Source of the DNA: Streptomyces sp. NBC_00620
GTDB taxonomy: Bacteria > Actinomycetota > Actinomycetes > Streptomycetales > Streptomycetaceae
NCBI RefSeq assembly: GCF_026341825.1
Contig: NZ_JAPENY010000002.1
Span: forward strand, 1,769,001 to 1,833,000
DNA: 64,000 bases
Reading direction: 5' to 3'
The position numbers were made by a program, and so were the translations under genes. Within the stretch, counting starts at the first letter, position 1, and each line of letters starts with the position of its first letter. This document shows, one piece after another, positions 15,751 through 25,800 of this stretch. The notes beneath the pieces were generated by a model. The model worked only from the letters and a program-made list of their open reading frames with translations, made no database searches and was not told the origin of the DNA.

Positions 15751-17178
15751 ATGAGATTCGCGAAGAACCGGCTGCGCACCGCCGCGGCCACCGCCACGGC
15801 CGTGGCCCTGGGCGCGGCGGGACTTGCCGCACTCCCGGCCACCGCGAGCGCGGCCACCGCCGGGCTGAACGTCCAGTACCGCACCAGCGCGACAGGAGCG
15901 AGCGCCGACCAGGCGGAGCCCTGGATCAAGGTGAAGAACACCGGCGACAGCAGCGTGCAGCTGAGCGGCGTCAAGGTCCGCTACTACTTCAAGGCGGACT
16001 CGGCGAGCGCGACCTACCGCTTCGCCTGTTCCTGGGCGGTCAAAGGCTGTGCCAACGTCACGGGCACCTTCGGCACCCTCACCAGCCCGACCGCCACCGC
16101 CGACCGCTACCTCGAGATCGGCTTCACCTCCGGTGCCGGCTCACTCGCCGCGGGCACCGACACCGGCGACATGCAGTTGCGCTTCTACCAGTCGTCGTGG
16201 CAGCCGCTGAACCAGAGCGACGACTACTCCTTCGGCGCCTCGCAGACGTCGTACGGTTCCTGGTCGAAGATCACGGCACAGCTGGCGGGGGCCACGCTGT
16301 GGGGCACGGCACCGGCGGGCAACGAACCGACGGATCCGCCCACCGACCCGCCGACCGATCCTCCGGCGGGCGGCGCCACGCTGTTCGACGACTTCAACTA
16401 CAGCGGATACAGCGATCCGAGGATCTCCGCCAACGGCTGGAACGTGCGCTCCAACTCCGGCGGACCCGGCGTGCCCGGAGCCACCTGGGCCCCGGAGAAC
16501 GTCACGTTCTCCACCACCGGCGGCAACTCCATCATGAACCTGGAGACCTCGACCGCGGGCACCGCCGCGACCACCGAGCAGACCGAAGTCCTCACCAAGG
16601 CAACCAAGTTCAAGAACGGCACCTACGCCGCCCGCGTCAAGTTCAGCGACGCTCCCAGGTCGGGACCGGACGGCGACCGCCTCGTCCAGACGTTCTTCAC
16701 CATCAACGACCTCACGGCGCCGATGGCGGACAACTACGCCGAGTACGACTTCGAGTACCTCCCCAACGGCGGCTGGGGCGAGCCGGCCAACATCCTCTAC
16801 ACGACGTCCTGGGAGACCTACAACCCGGACCCGTGGCAGGCCGTCAACCAGCACACCGAGTCCCGGCAGAGCTTCAGCGGCTGGCACGACCTGGTGCTCA
16901 CCATCGACGGCAGCTCCATCAAGTACTACATCGACGGGCAGCTGTTCGGCACACATGATGCCGCCTACCTGCCGGAACGGCCGATGTCGATCAACTTCAA
17001 CCAGTGGCTGATCGACCTCGCGGGCCAGACCAGCACGACCGCCAGGTCGTACGACCAACAGGTCGACTACGTCCTGCACATCAAGGACCAGGTCCTCACC
17101 CCGGCGCAGGTCGCCACGAAGGTGAACGCCTACCGCTCGGCGGGCACGACCTTCCAGGACACGGTGCCGAGCAGCTGA
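15751..17178 (+). CDS. Secreted CBM3-linker-GH16-like glycoside hydrolase
   Basis: ATG 15751 has a GGAGG site; the product is 475 residues. A Sec signal peptide (about residues 1-35, ending ATASA) leads to a family 3 carbohydrate-binding module, recognised from LNVQYRTSATGASADQAEPW, then IKVKNTGDSSVQLSGVKVRY and later SYGSWSKI. A PTDPPTDPPTDPP linker follows, then a GH16-type jelly-roll whose catalytic pattern E-x-D-x-E is seen in YAEYDFEYLPNGGW. CBM3 usually binds crystalline cellulose or chitin, and GH16 enzymes cleave beta-glucans or galactans. Its place after the hexosaminidase suggests it releases oligosaccharides for the transporter, although GH16 substrates are not normally GlcNAc polymers. 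It could have its own promoter (71-bp gap). Confidence 0.8.
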   Translation: MRFAKNRLRTAAATATAVALGAAGLAALPATASAATAGLNVQYRTSATGASADQAEPWIKVKNTGDSSVQLSGVKVRYYFKADSASATYRFACSWAVKGCANVTGTFGTLTSPTATADRYLEIGFTSGAGSLAAGTDTGDMQLRFYQSSWQPLNQSDDYSFGASQTSYGSWSKITAQLAGATLWGTAPAGNEPTDPPTDPPTDPPAGGATLFDDFNYSGYSDPRISANGWNVRSNSGGPGVPGATWAPENVTFSTTGGNSIMNLETSTAGTAATTEQTEVLTKATKFKNGTYAARVKFSDAPRSGPDGDRLVQTFFTINDLTAPMADNYAEYDFEYLPNGGWGEPANILYTTSWETYNPDPWQAVNQHTESRQSFSGWHDLVLTIDGSSIKYYIDGQLFGTHDAAYLPERPMSINFNQWLIDLAGQTSTTARSYDQQVDYVLHIKDQVLTPAQVATKVNAYRSAGTTFQDTVPSS

Positions 17179-17198
17179 TTCCGGTGCCGTGAGCAGGG

Positions 17199-17231
17199 TG
17201 GGGCGAGTGCCGCGGGGTCGCACTCGCCCCA
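17199..17231. terminator. Bidirectional hairpin terminator
   Basis: TGGGGCGAGTGC (17199-17210) pairs exactly with GCACTCGCCCCA (17220-17231) across a 9-nt loop. It sits between the convergent 3' ends of the GH16 gene and the MFS gene. There is no T-run, as is common in Streptomyces. Confidence 0.75.
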
Positions 17232-17255
17232 CACGCGCTGCTCTCGTGGTGGAGG

Positions 17256-18668
17256 TCAGTTGTCCCGTCCGTCGCCGTGCCGGAGCAGCGCGGAGCAGCC
17301 GAGGAGCGCGACGGCGACGAAGGCGAAGCATCCCCACAGGCTGATCGATCCGGTCCAGAAGCTGCCGGGTGCGATGCTCTGGAGAGCGGTCACCGCCGCG
17401 ACTCCCAGTGCGCCGCCGGCCTGTTGGGCAGCGGTGAGGGCGCCGGACGCGGTGCCCTGGTCGTCGAGGGACGCGGCGGCACTGGCCAGCATGACCGCGG
17501 CCGGGTAGGTCACGGCGATGCCCGCTCCGACCAGGAGGGCCGCGGGCAGCAGCTGCGTCAGGTAACTGCCGTTCTCCACAGTGGTGTAGAGCAGCTGCCC
17601 CGCCGTGACGACGGTGAGTCCGACGAGCAGCAGCCGGGTTGCGGGATGGCGGTTAGCCAGGCGCGCCGCAGGCGTGGAGAGGATGCCCACCGCCAGTCCC
17701 TGGGGCAGGAAGGCGAGGCCCGCCGTCAGGGCGGAATAGCCCTGGCGTTCCTGTAGATCGATGGCGACCAGGAACATCGCGCCGGTGATTCCCGCGAACG
17801 CACCGCCGAGTGCGACACAGGCCGCGACCATACGGCGGTCGGCGAGGAGGGACAGCGGCAGCAGAGGCGTCGAGGACCGGGCCTGGCTCGCGAAGAACGC
17901 GATGGTCGCCGCGAGGCCCGTACCGCCGACGACCGCGATCCCGGTGGTGGATCCGGTGCCGAGCCGCCCCACCGCGTACACCGTGGCGATCAGCCCGCCG
18001 GTGATCAGCAGCGCGGGCAGCCATGCGATCCGGCTCCGGGCTGTCGTGCTGTGGCTGTCGCGGTCGAGGACACGCGGGGTGAGAGCCAGGACCAGCAGGC
18101 TCAGGGGCACGTACAGGAAGAACGCGCCCCGCCAGCCGAAGCCCTGGGTGAGTGCGCCGCCGATGACGACGCCGAGGGAGAAGCCTGCCGCGCCCATGGC
18201 GCTGAAGACCCCCAGGGCCCGGTTGCGTGCGGCGCCCTCCGGAAAGCGGGTGACGATCAGTGCCACGGCCGCGGGGGAGGTGAGGGCCGCGCCCACTCCC
18301 TGCAGCGCCCGGGCGGTGATGAGCAGTACTGGTTCCTGGGCGAGCGCCGCGGCGAGCGAGCTCACACCGAAGAGCGCCACACCGATGAGGAACGTACGAC
18401 GTCGCCCCCACCAGTCCGCGCACTTGCCGCCGAGGAGGAGCAGCCCCGCATAGGTGGTGAGAAACGCTCCGGCCACCAACTGCAGCTGATCCGGGCGGAG
18501 TTCAAGGCCGTGCTGGATGCCGGCCAGCTGCACGTTGATGCTCGACAGGCTCATCCCCTCGAAGAGGATCGCTGTGCAGAGCACGAGCAGGGCCGCCCAC
18601 GCCCGCAGGTCGAAACGGAATCCGTCCACTGACGTTTCCGGACTCTCCTGCGATATTGCCGGACTCAT
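17256..18668 (-). CDS. MFS multidrug transporter, DHA2-like (14-TM)
   Basis: The 470-residue protein starts at 18668, and its ATG overlaps the stop of the phosphatase gene (ATGA). Motif A appears in GGKCADWWGRRRTFLIGV, and hydrophobic segments continue through the protein in the 14-helix pattern of EmrB/QacA exporters (for example SPAAVALIVTRFPEGAARNR between helices 4 and 5). It is the last gene of the long minus-strand operon. It is a candidate exporter or self-resistance pump for the NRPS product, alongside the second MFS gene at 26055-27353. Confidence 0.88.
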   Translation of the reverse strand: MSPAISQESPETSVDGFRFDLRAWAALLVLCTAILFEGMSLSSINVQLAGIQHGLELRPDQLQLVAGAFLTTYAGLLLLGGKCADWWGRRRTFLIGVALFGVSSLAAALAQEPVLLITARALQGVGAALTSPAAVALIVTRFPEGAARNRALGVFSAMGAAGFSLGVVIGGALTQGFGWRGAFFLYVPLSLLVLALTPRVLDRDSHSTTARSRIAWLPALLITGGLIATVYAVGRLGTGSTTGIAVVGGTGLAATIAFFASQARSSTPLLPLSLLADRRMVAACVALGGAFAGITGAMFLVAIDLQERQGYSALTAGLAFLPQGLAVGILSTPAARLANRHPATRLLLVGLTVVTAGQLLYTTVENGSYLTQLLPAALLVGAGIAVTYPAAVMLASAAASLDDQGTASGALTAAQQAGGALGVAAVTALQSIAPGSFWTGSISLWGCFAFVAVALLGCSALLRHGDGRDN

Positions 18669-19393
18669 GGGTACGTGGGCTCCTTGGACGTGGGCGACGG
18701 CAGCGTGGGCGACGGCAACTTGGATGACGGCAGCGTGGGCGAGGGCACGGGATCGGGAGTCGGCGGATCGGCCCTGGCCAAGCGGTAGGCCTCGCGCAGG
18801 TCGTCGCCGTCGTAGTGGAACCGTGCGAGTTCGCGCAGGCTTGCGGTGGCGTTCACGGCCACGGTGTGCCCGAGCTCGCGGAACAGCGGGATGTCGGACC
18901 CTGAATCGCCGTACGCGACACAGGAGTTGAGTTCGATGCCCTGGACCCGGCGAATCCGGTCCACGGCCGTCACCTTGCCGCCCGGGGCGAGAATCCCTGC
19001 CGGATCCGGTGCGGTGGTCAGCGGCAGTGTGGGAAAGCGGGATGCCACGACCTCGTCCACCCCGAAGGCCGCCAGTCGGTCGGCGAAGAAGTCGGGCGAC
19101 AGCGTCACCACGACCGAGCGCTCACCGCGTCGCCGGATGTCCGCGAGTACCTCGTGCAGTCCGCCGATCCATGGCGCGCGGTCGAACACTTCCTGAGTGA
19201 TCCGTGGCGTGAGGCCCCGCCAGAGCCGGCAGACCTCGGAGGCGAAGCCGAACGGGTCGACGGCCCCGGCGGCAAAGGATTCCTCCAGGCGTACGAGATC
19301 GGTCGCGCACCCCAGTCGGCGCGCGATCTCCAGACTGGCGGTGGTGCCACGCAGCAGTGTGCCGTCCATGTCGAACACGTGCAGCCGGCTCAT
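18665..19393 (-). CDS. HAD-superfamily phosphatase (SerB-like)
   Basis: Start at 19393 (MSRLHVFDMDGTLL) overlaps the Nudix stop as ATGA; the product is 242 residues. HAD motifs are in order: DMDGT (nucleophile and acid/base Asp), a motif II Ser/Thr in VVVTLSPDFFADRLAAFGVD, a motif III Lys in GGKVTAVDR, and motif IV YGDSGSDIPLF. The capping helices and length resemble phosphoserine phosphatase. The C-terminus is a low-complexity PSPTLPSSKLPSPTLPSPT tail coded by imperfect repeats. Within the NRPS operon it could dephosphorylate a biosynthetic intermediate or make serine. Confidence 0.85.
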   Translation of the reverse strand: MSRLHVFDMDGTLLRGTTASLEIARRLGCATDLVRLEESFAAGAVDPFGFASEVCRLWRGLTPRITQEVFDRAPWIGGLHEVLADIRRRGERSVVVTLSPDFFADRLAAFGVDEVVASRFPTLPLTTAPDPAGILAPGGKVTAVDRIRRVQGIELNSCVAYGDSGSDIPLFRELGHTVAVNATASLRELARFHYDGDDLREAYRLARADPPTPDPVPSPTLPSSKLPSPTLPSPTSKEPTYP

Positions 19394-19878
19394 CGAAGCC
19401 CCGGCCCGCCGTGCGGAAGCACCGCCGGGTACGGCATCCAGCCCGCCGGGACCGGGTTGCCCAGCCACCCGGCGAGCAGTGCGGCACTGGCCGGGAACAG
19501 CGGAGCGGGGAGGTCCTCGGGGCGGGCCCAGATCCACCGGTCGAAGACCTCCGGCTCCAGGGCGGCCGGTACCGCGTTCCGCGCCGTCACCCGGGCCACG
19601 ACACCCGCGGTCACCTGGGTACGGTCGGCCGCGGTGTGCAGCACGACGGTGAAGGTCCGCGCGTCCGTCACCTCGTGGATGCCGCTCTCCTCCGCGATCT
19701 CGCGGACCGCGGCCACCTCGAACGACTCACCCGCCTCGACGTGGCCTCCGGGCAGGCACCAGGTCTCGGGCTCCCCCTGCTTGATCCGGTGGCCGATCAG
19801 TACGGCGCCGTCGGGCCGCAGCAGCAAGGCTCCGACGCCGACAACGGGAGTACGGCGCCCGGGAGACGCGGTCGTCAC
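19390..19878 (-). CDS. Nudix hydrolase
   Basis: GTG 19878 overlaps the preceding stop (GTGA); the product is 162 residues. The Nudix box is complete: GGHVEAGESFEVAAVREI followed by AEESGI, with the three metal-binding Glu residues. The surrounding ETWCLPGGHVEAG and VGALLLRPDGAVLIGHR fit MutT-like or NUDT15-like proteins that hydrolyse nucleoside di/triphosphates or other diphosphates. It is translationally coupled on both sides with the FAD dehydrogenase and the HAD phosphatase. The Nudix and HAD pair could act in succession on a diphosphate intermediate, but housecleaning is equally possible. Confidence 0.88.
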   Translation of the reverse strand: MTTASPGRRTPVVGVGALLLRPDGAVLIGHRIKQGEPETWCLPGGHVEAGESFEVAAVREIAEESGIHEVTDARTFTVVLHTAADRTQVTAGVVARVTARNAVPAALEPEVFDRWIWARPEDLPAPLFPASAALLAGWLGNPVPAGWMPYPAVLPHGGPGLR

Positions 19879-21158
19879 AGGGATCCCGCCAGTTCCCGCA
19901 GCGCCGAATCCGCCGCGTAGTGACCGCTGATCATGGCTGCAACTATGCCCCGGAACAGACCGCAGGCGTCACCGGCGACCCACGCCGGGCTGTCGAGCAG
20001 CCGGAGGTCACCGTCCACCTTCGGATACCAGCCGACGCCTTCGAGGGTGGGGCCGATGAGCCGGGTCCCGTTGTCCCGCAGGACCGGGTAGGCCTCCGCG
20101 AGGCGGGACAGGCCGCGCAGCATGATCTCGCGCAGCTCCGGACCGTAGACGCGGTCGAAGGCCGCCAGCTGCTCCGGTTCCCCGTTCACGATCGCGTCCA
20201 TCGACAGGACGAAGTAGGACTCCTCGTCGCCCATCGCGGCGAGCGCCGGCGCCAGCGCCCGCCTGGCCACGGTCTCGTCCAGAATCCGGGTGTTGAAGCC
20301 CACGTTGGAACGGCCCGTGGCGGGGCAGTCCGAGCGGCCGGAGACGGTCCACAGACCCTGGGTCTCGGTGAGCGCCGCCTCACCGTCACGGCAGGCGCAG
20401 AACGTCCGCCACTCCACACTGCCGTCGCCCTCGCGGAAGCGCAGTTTGGGGTCGAGCTGCTTCATGTCCCGGAAGAACGCCTTGTCGGCCGGCTGCTCGA
20501 TCCGGAACCCCACCTCAAGTCGGCGGAAGGACCGCTCCTGGGTCAGTTCACGCAGGCCGAGCGGGCCGAACCTGCCACTGGCCAGGAGGAGTCGACGGGC
20601 GACCAGTTCCGACTCCTGGCCCTTGGAGTCGCGCAGTGCCAGCCGGAAGTGGTCCGCGTCGCGGTCGTACTCCGCGTTCTCGACCTCGAACTCGTCAAGG
20701 ACCGTGGCATCGGTCGCGGCGACCATGTCGGCGGTCAGCCGCAGCCGTGCCTCCAGGGACAGGTAGTCCGACGGGTACTCCTTGAGGATCCATTCTCCGG
20801 CGCCGACCGTGTAGGCGGTCGGATCGGACGGGAACGGAGGAGTGTCCAGCCCGTAGGAGCCAAGGAGTTCGCAGGTCCAGGTGTACGCGTCCCGCAGATC
20901 GCCGGCGCGCGGCAGGGTCCACAGCTCGCTGGCCGAGGGGAAGAACGAGAACTTGCCGTCCGAGAAGAGCCCCGCTCCTCCATGGCCGCGCGTCATGTCG
21001 GCGGCGGCGTACCGGTCGCGCACGGTGACGGGCTTGCCGCTGTCGATCAGCGCGACACTGAGCGGCGAGCCGGCCAGCCGCTGGGCGGCGGCCAGTCCGG
21101 CGGGCCCGGCACCGATGATGGCCAGGTCGAAGGTGTTCACGATGCTCCAAATAGGCAT
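19875..21158 (-). CDS. FAD-dependent dehydrogenase (COG2509-type)
   Basis: The 427-residue flavoprotein opens with a Rossmann FAD motif, DLAIIGAGPAGLAAAQRLAG, and then carries the family hallmark GHGGAGLFSDGKFSFFP. The C-terminal FAD motif is PAWVAGDACGLFRGIVAAMI, and the interior has GRSNVGFNTRIL. COG2509 proteins are predicted NAD(P)/FAD dehydrogenases with few characterised members. It follows the free-standing A domain by 83 bp and is coupled to the Nudix gene. In the operon it is a candidate tailoring oxidase acting on an amino acid or on a peptide intermediate. Confidence 0.8.
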   Translation of the reverse strand: MPIWSIVNTFDLAIIGAGPAGLAAAQRLAGSPLSVALIDSGKPVTVRDRYAAADMTRGHGGAGLFSDGKFSFFPSASELWTLPRAGDLRDAYTWTCELLGSYGLDTPPFPSDPTAYTVGAGEWILKEYPSDYLSLEARLRLTADMVAATDATVLDEFEVENAEYDRDADHFRLALRDSKGQESELVARRLLLASGRFGPLGLRELTQERSFRRLEVGFRIEQPADKAFFRDMKQLDPKLRFREGDGSVEWRTFCACRDGEAALTETQGLWTVSGRSDCPATGRSNVGFNTRILDETVARRALAPALAAMGDEESYFVLSMDAIVNGEPEQLAAFDRVYGPELREIMLRGLSRLAEAYPVLRDNGTRLIGPTLEGVGWYPKVDGDLRLLDSPAWVAGDACGLFRGIVAAMISGHYAADSALRELAGSL

Positions 21159-21241
21159 GATGGTGTGCCCCTGAGGGAGTTGGTGCGTCGCCTCAGGGCG
21201 TGCGGGTGAGGGGGTGCGAGAGCCGTCGACCCGGGGAACGG

Positions 21242-22840
21242 CTAGGAGACCGAGCGGCGGGCGGAACGGGACGGGCGGGTCGACGCCAGCACGTCGAGAG
21301 CCTTGCGGTCGAGCTTTCCGGAGCCGGTGAGCGGCAGTGCCTCCACCACCTGGTAGCGGTCGGGCACCATGTACCGGGGCAACACGGTCTGGGCGTGTTG
21401 ACGAAGCTCATTCGCGGGCTTCTCGGGTGCACCCTCGGCCTGCACGACGCAGGCGACGAAGAACGTCGCGCCTGCCGTGGTGGTGATCACCGTGACGGCG
21501 GCGTCCTTGACGGTCGGGTGGGTGCGGAGTGCGGCTTCTACCTCGCCGAGTTCGATGCGGTATCCGCGGAGTTTGATCTGCTGGTCGTTGCGGCCGAGGT
21601 ATTCGAAGGATCCGTCGGGGAGTTTGCGGGCGAGGTCGCCGGTGCGGTAGTAGCGCTGGGGGCCTTGGGGGCTGTCGAGGGTGGTGAAGCGTTCGGCGGT
21701 GAGTTCGGGTCGGCCAAGGTAGCCGTCGGCGACTCCCGTGCCCGCTATGAGGAGTTCACCGGTTTCGCCGTCCGGGAGTATTCGCAGATCCTCGTCGCGG
21801 ATTTCGAGTTGGAGGTGGGGGAGTCCGGCGCCGATGGGGGAGCGGACGGAGCCGTCAAAGTCGGTCTCCGTCAGGATGCGGTGGGTGGCGTAGACGGTCG
21901 TCTCCGTCGGCCCGTACATGTTGACCGCGGTCGGCGCGGTGCCCGGGTAGGTCTTGAGGAAGGCGCTGACCACGTCCAGGTCCACGCTTTCTCCGGCGAA
22001 CACCAGGTAGCGCAGGGCGAGTTCGGGGTGTCCTGCTTCCTCGTGGGCCATGGCCAGTGAGCGGAAGACGGATGGCACCTGGCCGAGAACGGTGACCTGC
22101 TGCTCGGACAGCAGGGTGAGGAAGTCGGCCGGGGACTGCGCGATGCGCAGGGGGACGGTGACCGCGGTGGCGCCGGTGGCCATGGAGGCCCAGAATTCCC
22201 AGACGGAGACGTCGAAGCTGAAGGAGTGGAACAGCGCCCAGCGGTCGTCGGCGGTGACGTCGAACAGGGGGAGGGCTCCGCGTAGGAGTGACAGCACGTT
22301 GTGGTGCGTGACGACACAGCCCTTGGGGTTGCCGGTCGAGCCGGACGTGTAGATGACGTAGGCGGGATCGGTGCCGGTCAACTCAAGGGCGGGGGAGGTG
22401 AGTGCGCTGGTTCCGTCGTCGTACGGGGTGAGGACGGTGACCTTGTCCAGGCCGCGGTCGGTGGCTTGTTCGGGGTTGCCGATGACGGTGGTGACTCCGG
22501 CGTCCTCGACCATGTAGCGGAGTCGTTCGTGCGGGTAGGTGGGGTCGAGTGGGACGTACGCCGCACCGGCCTTCATCACCGCGAGTATGCCGACCGGAAT
22601 GTCGGCGGAGCGCTCGAGGAGGAGACCGACCAAGTCGCCGCGGCCGACGCCCTGTTGGGTGAGTCGTGACGCTAGTCGGTCGGAGGCGGTGTCGAGTTCC
22701 GTGTAGGTGAGGGTGCGGCCGTCGTCGTGGATCGCTTCGGCGTGCGGACGGTCGGCCGCCACCAGCCGGAACAACTCGGGCAGCGACGTGGCGACATCGA
22801 GGTGCGGCCGGAAGCGGGGCACGTCGGAGGTGTTGCTCAT
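21242..22840 (-). CDS. Free-standing NRPS adenylation domain
   Basis: The 532-residue protein is a single adenylation domain with no carrier domain. Core motifs seen: A2-like LGVILAVMKAGAAY region (ILAVMKAGAAYVPLDPTYPH), A3 YVIYTSGSTGNPKG, A4 FDVSVWEFW, A5 NMYGPTETTVYATH, A7 YRTGDLARKLPDG, A8 YLGRNDQQIKLRGYRIELGE and A10 TGSGKLDRKAL. Aligned by eye to GrsA, the specificity residues read D-V-W-G-V-A-M-V-Y-K, identical to the A domain of the next gene upstream; I do not assign a substrate. It could load the PCP-thioesterase (27411-28493) in trans. Its leader CTGTGAGACTCGCATGAGC matches that of the A-PCP-C gene, so it arose by duplication. Confidence 0.9.
   Translation of the reverse strand: MSNTSDVPRFRPHLDVATSLPELFRLVAADRPHAEAIHDDGRTLTYTELDTASDRLASRLTQQGVGRGDLVGLLLERSADIPVGILAVMKAGAAYVPLDPTYPHERLRYMVEDAGVTTVIGNPEQATDRGLDKVTVLTPYDDGTSALTSPALELTGTDPAYVIYTSGSTGNPKGCVVTHHNVLSLLRGALPLFDVTADDRWALFHSFSFDVSVWEFWASMATGATAVTVPLRIAQSPADFLTLLSEQQVTVLGQVPSVFRSLAMAHEEAGHPELALRYLVFAGESVDLDVVSAFLKTYPGTAPTAVNMYGPTETTVYATHRILTETDFDGSVRSPIGAGLPHLQLEIRDEDLRILPDGETGELLIAGTGVADGYLGRPELTAERFTTLDSPQGPQRYYRTGDLARKLPDGSFEYLGRNDQQIKLRGYRIELGEVEAALRTHPTVKDAAVTVITTTAGATFFVACVVQAEGAPEKPANELRQHAQTVLPRYMVPDRYQVVEALPLTGSGKLDRKALDVLASTRPSRSARRSVS
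21518..21849 (-). repeat. Gene-conversion tract, copy 1
   Basis: This 332-bp stretch in the free-standing A domain is identical to 24695-25026 except for two adjacent-codon differences near 21569 (Tyr versus His codon). Flanking sequence of the two genes is clearly more diverged, so the tract looks recently homogenised. Confidence 0.9.
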
Positions 22841-22894
22841 GCGAGTCTCACAGCTTCTTCTTGGGATCGGGTGATGTGTGTTCCGCGGCGCGTG

Positions 22895-25800
22895 TCACGC
22901 GGAGCTGCCGGCCCGGAGCAGATCGGCGAACGTCTTGGCGAGACCGTGTGCGAAGTCGGCGGGGACCTGCGGCACCAAGGCGTTGATCACGACGCGCAGA
23001 CCATCGCCGACGGGCCACACCTCGGCCTGGATCTCCGCGGGGATGCCGAGGTAGGGCAGCCGGACGAACTCGGCGCGCACACCGTCGAGCGCCGGCTGCG
23101 TCTGCGCGTTGTCCTGGTAGGCGAAGAGGGTCTGGAAGAACGGCGAGCGGTCGGAACGCGGCGGGTTCACCAGCCGGACCACCTCGGGGATCCCCACGTC
23201 CTGGCAGGCGAAAGCCTCCCGGACCAGCCGTCCGGCCACGGCCACGGCCACACCGTCCCCGGCCGTCACGGCACCCCGCACGCGGACGCAGACCGTGCCG
23301 ATATGGCAGCCGACGGCCGACTCCAGCCGGGTGTCGATCCGCTGGGCCACCGGGACCCCGATACCGAAGTCGTCCTGGCCGGTCAGCTCGGCCAGGGCCT
23401 GGGCGTAGCGGGCGAGGAGCAGCGGGAAGCGGGTGAGCCCGGCCGCGGCTGCCTGCCGGTCGAGTGCGGCGGTCTCCGCCGCCCCGAGGGGCACTTCGAC
23501 GCGCAGTACCTCGGGCACGTCCGCCGCTGCTGTGACTCCCGGCGTCCCGGGAAAGTTGAGCTCGGGCACTCCCTGGAGTTCGGCCTTGAGCCGTGCGCGC
23601 TGGTCGTCCAGGTCGGCGGACCGCAGATGCGCCGCACGCATCGCCCAGGCCTCGGCGGCGGAAGGTACGGCGGGGTGGTCGGGTACGTTTCCGGCGCGCC
23701 GCGCGTTGTAGGCGGTGGCGAGGTCGGCGGTCAGCACGGACTCGGACCAGCCGTCGAACGCCACGTGGTGCACGACGTAGCCGAACACTGCGCTGCCGTC
23801 TGCGACGGGGGCGAGGACGGCGTGCCACAGTCGGCCCGCCGAGGGGTCGAGCGGCACGGCGAGCGCGGTGCGTACGGACGTCAGCGCCTCGGCCACCGAC
23901 GAGGCGGTCGGCAGCGGCACCAGGTCCGGGGCCGACGACTCGCCGGGCTCCGTATAGGCACGTCCTCGCTCCGTCGCATACGTGGAGTGCAGCGCGGGGT
24001 GCCGGCCGTGCACGTCGGCCAGGGCGAGCGCCAGCGCCGGCCGGTCGAGGTCACCCTCGATCAGCCAGGCGCCGAGGCAGTGCCCGGCCAGATCGGCCGG
24101 TGACATGAGCTGCCGGACGAGGAAGCCCTCCTGGGCCGGGGTGAGTGGCGTCCTGCCGGTGGCACCCTGCGCGGGGTCGTCCACGGCGGCGGCGGGTTCC
24201 ACGGTGTGCAACCAGGCGCCGAGCGCCGCCGGCGTCGGATGCAGATAGAGCGCGGAAACAGGTACCGGGTGCTTCCTGCGCGCCGCGAGTCGGGCGCAGA
24301 CCCGGCCCGCGCCGAGCGAACTGCCGCCCAGGGACGTGAAGTCGGCGTCCGGTGCGACGCCGGGCAGGTCGAGTATCTCCGCGAAGACCTCCGCGACCAG
24401 GTCGATGTACGGGTCGCCCGTCGGCTCCGCCGATGCCTGCTCGGTCCGCGGCGGCTCCAGCGCCAGCACGGTCAGGGCTTTGCGGTCGAGCTTCCCCGAG
24501 CCGGTGAGCGGCAGTGCCTCCACGACCTGGTAGCGGTCGGGCACCATGTAGCGCGGCAGTACGGCCATGGCGTGACGGCGAAGTTCACTCGCCGGATCGG
24601 CGGCTGCGCCCTCGGCGAGCACCGCGCAGGCGACGAAGAACGTCGCGCCTGCCGTGGTGGTGGTCACCGTGGCGGCCACATCGCGGATCCACTCGTGGGT
24701 GCGGAGTGCGGCTTCTACCTCGCCGAGTTCGATGCGATGTCCGCGGAGTTTGATCTGCTGGTCGTTGCGGCCGAGGTATTCGAAGGATCCGTCGGGGAGT
24801 TTGCGGGCGAGGTCGCCGGTGCGGTAGTAGCGCTGGGGGCCTTGGGGGCTGTCGAGGGTGGTGAAGCGTTCGGCGGTGAGTTCGGGTCGGCCAAGGTAGC
24901 CGTCGGCGACTCCCGTGCCCGCTATGAGGAGTTCACCGGTTTCGCCGTCCGGGAGTATTCGCAGATCCTCGTCGCGGATTTCGAGTTGGAGGTGGGGGAG
25001 TCCGGCGCCGATGGGGGAGCGGACGGTGCCGTCGAAGTCGGTCCGGGTGAGGATGCGGTGGGTGGCGTAGACGGTCGTCTCCGTCGGCCCGTACATGTTC
25101 ACGGCGGTCGGCGCGGTGCCGGGGACGGACCGCAGGAACGCGCTGACCACGTCGAGATCGACGCTCTCACCGGCGAACACGACGTAGCGCAGGGCCAGTT
25201 CGGGACGCCCGGACTCCTCGAACGCCATGGCCAGTGAGCGGAACACGGACGGCACCTGGCCCAGCACGGTGACCCGCTGCCGCGCCAGAAGACCGAGGAA
25301 CTCGGCCGGGGACTGGGCGATGCGCAGCGGCACCGTGACCGCCGTAGCACCCGTTGCCATGGAGGCCCAGAATTCCCAGACGGAGACGTCGAAGCTGAAG
25401 GAGTGGAAGAGGGCCCAGCGGTCGTCGGTGGTCACGTCGAACAGCGGAAGCGCCCCGCGGAGCAGCGACAACACGTTGTGGTGCGTGACGACGCAGCCCT
25501 TGGGGTTGCCGGTCGAGCCCGACGTGTAGATGACGTAGGCAGGCTCGCTGCCGGTCAACTCAAGTGCGGGAGCGGTGAGTTGGTTGGTTCCGTCGTCGTA
25601 GGGAGTGAGGACGGTGACGTTGTCGAGGCCGCGTTCGGTGGCCTGTTCCGGGTCGCCGATGACGGTGGTGACGCCTGCGTCTTCGACCATGTAGCGGAGT
25701 CGTTCGTGCGGGTAGGTGGGGTCGAGCGGCACGTACGCTGCGCCGGCTTTCATGACGGCGAGGATGCCGACGGGGATGTCGGCGGAGCGTTCGAGGAGGA

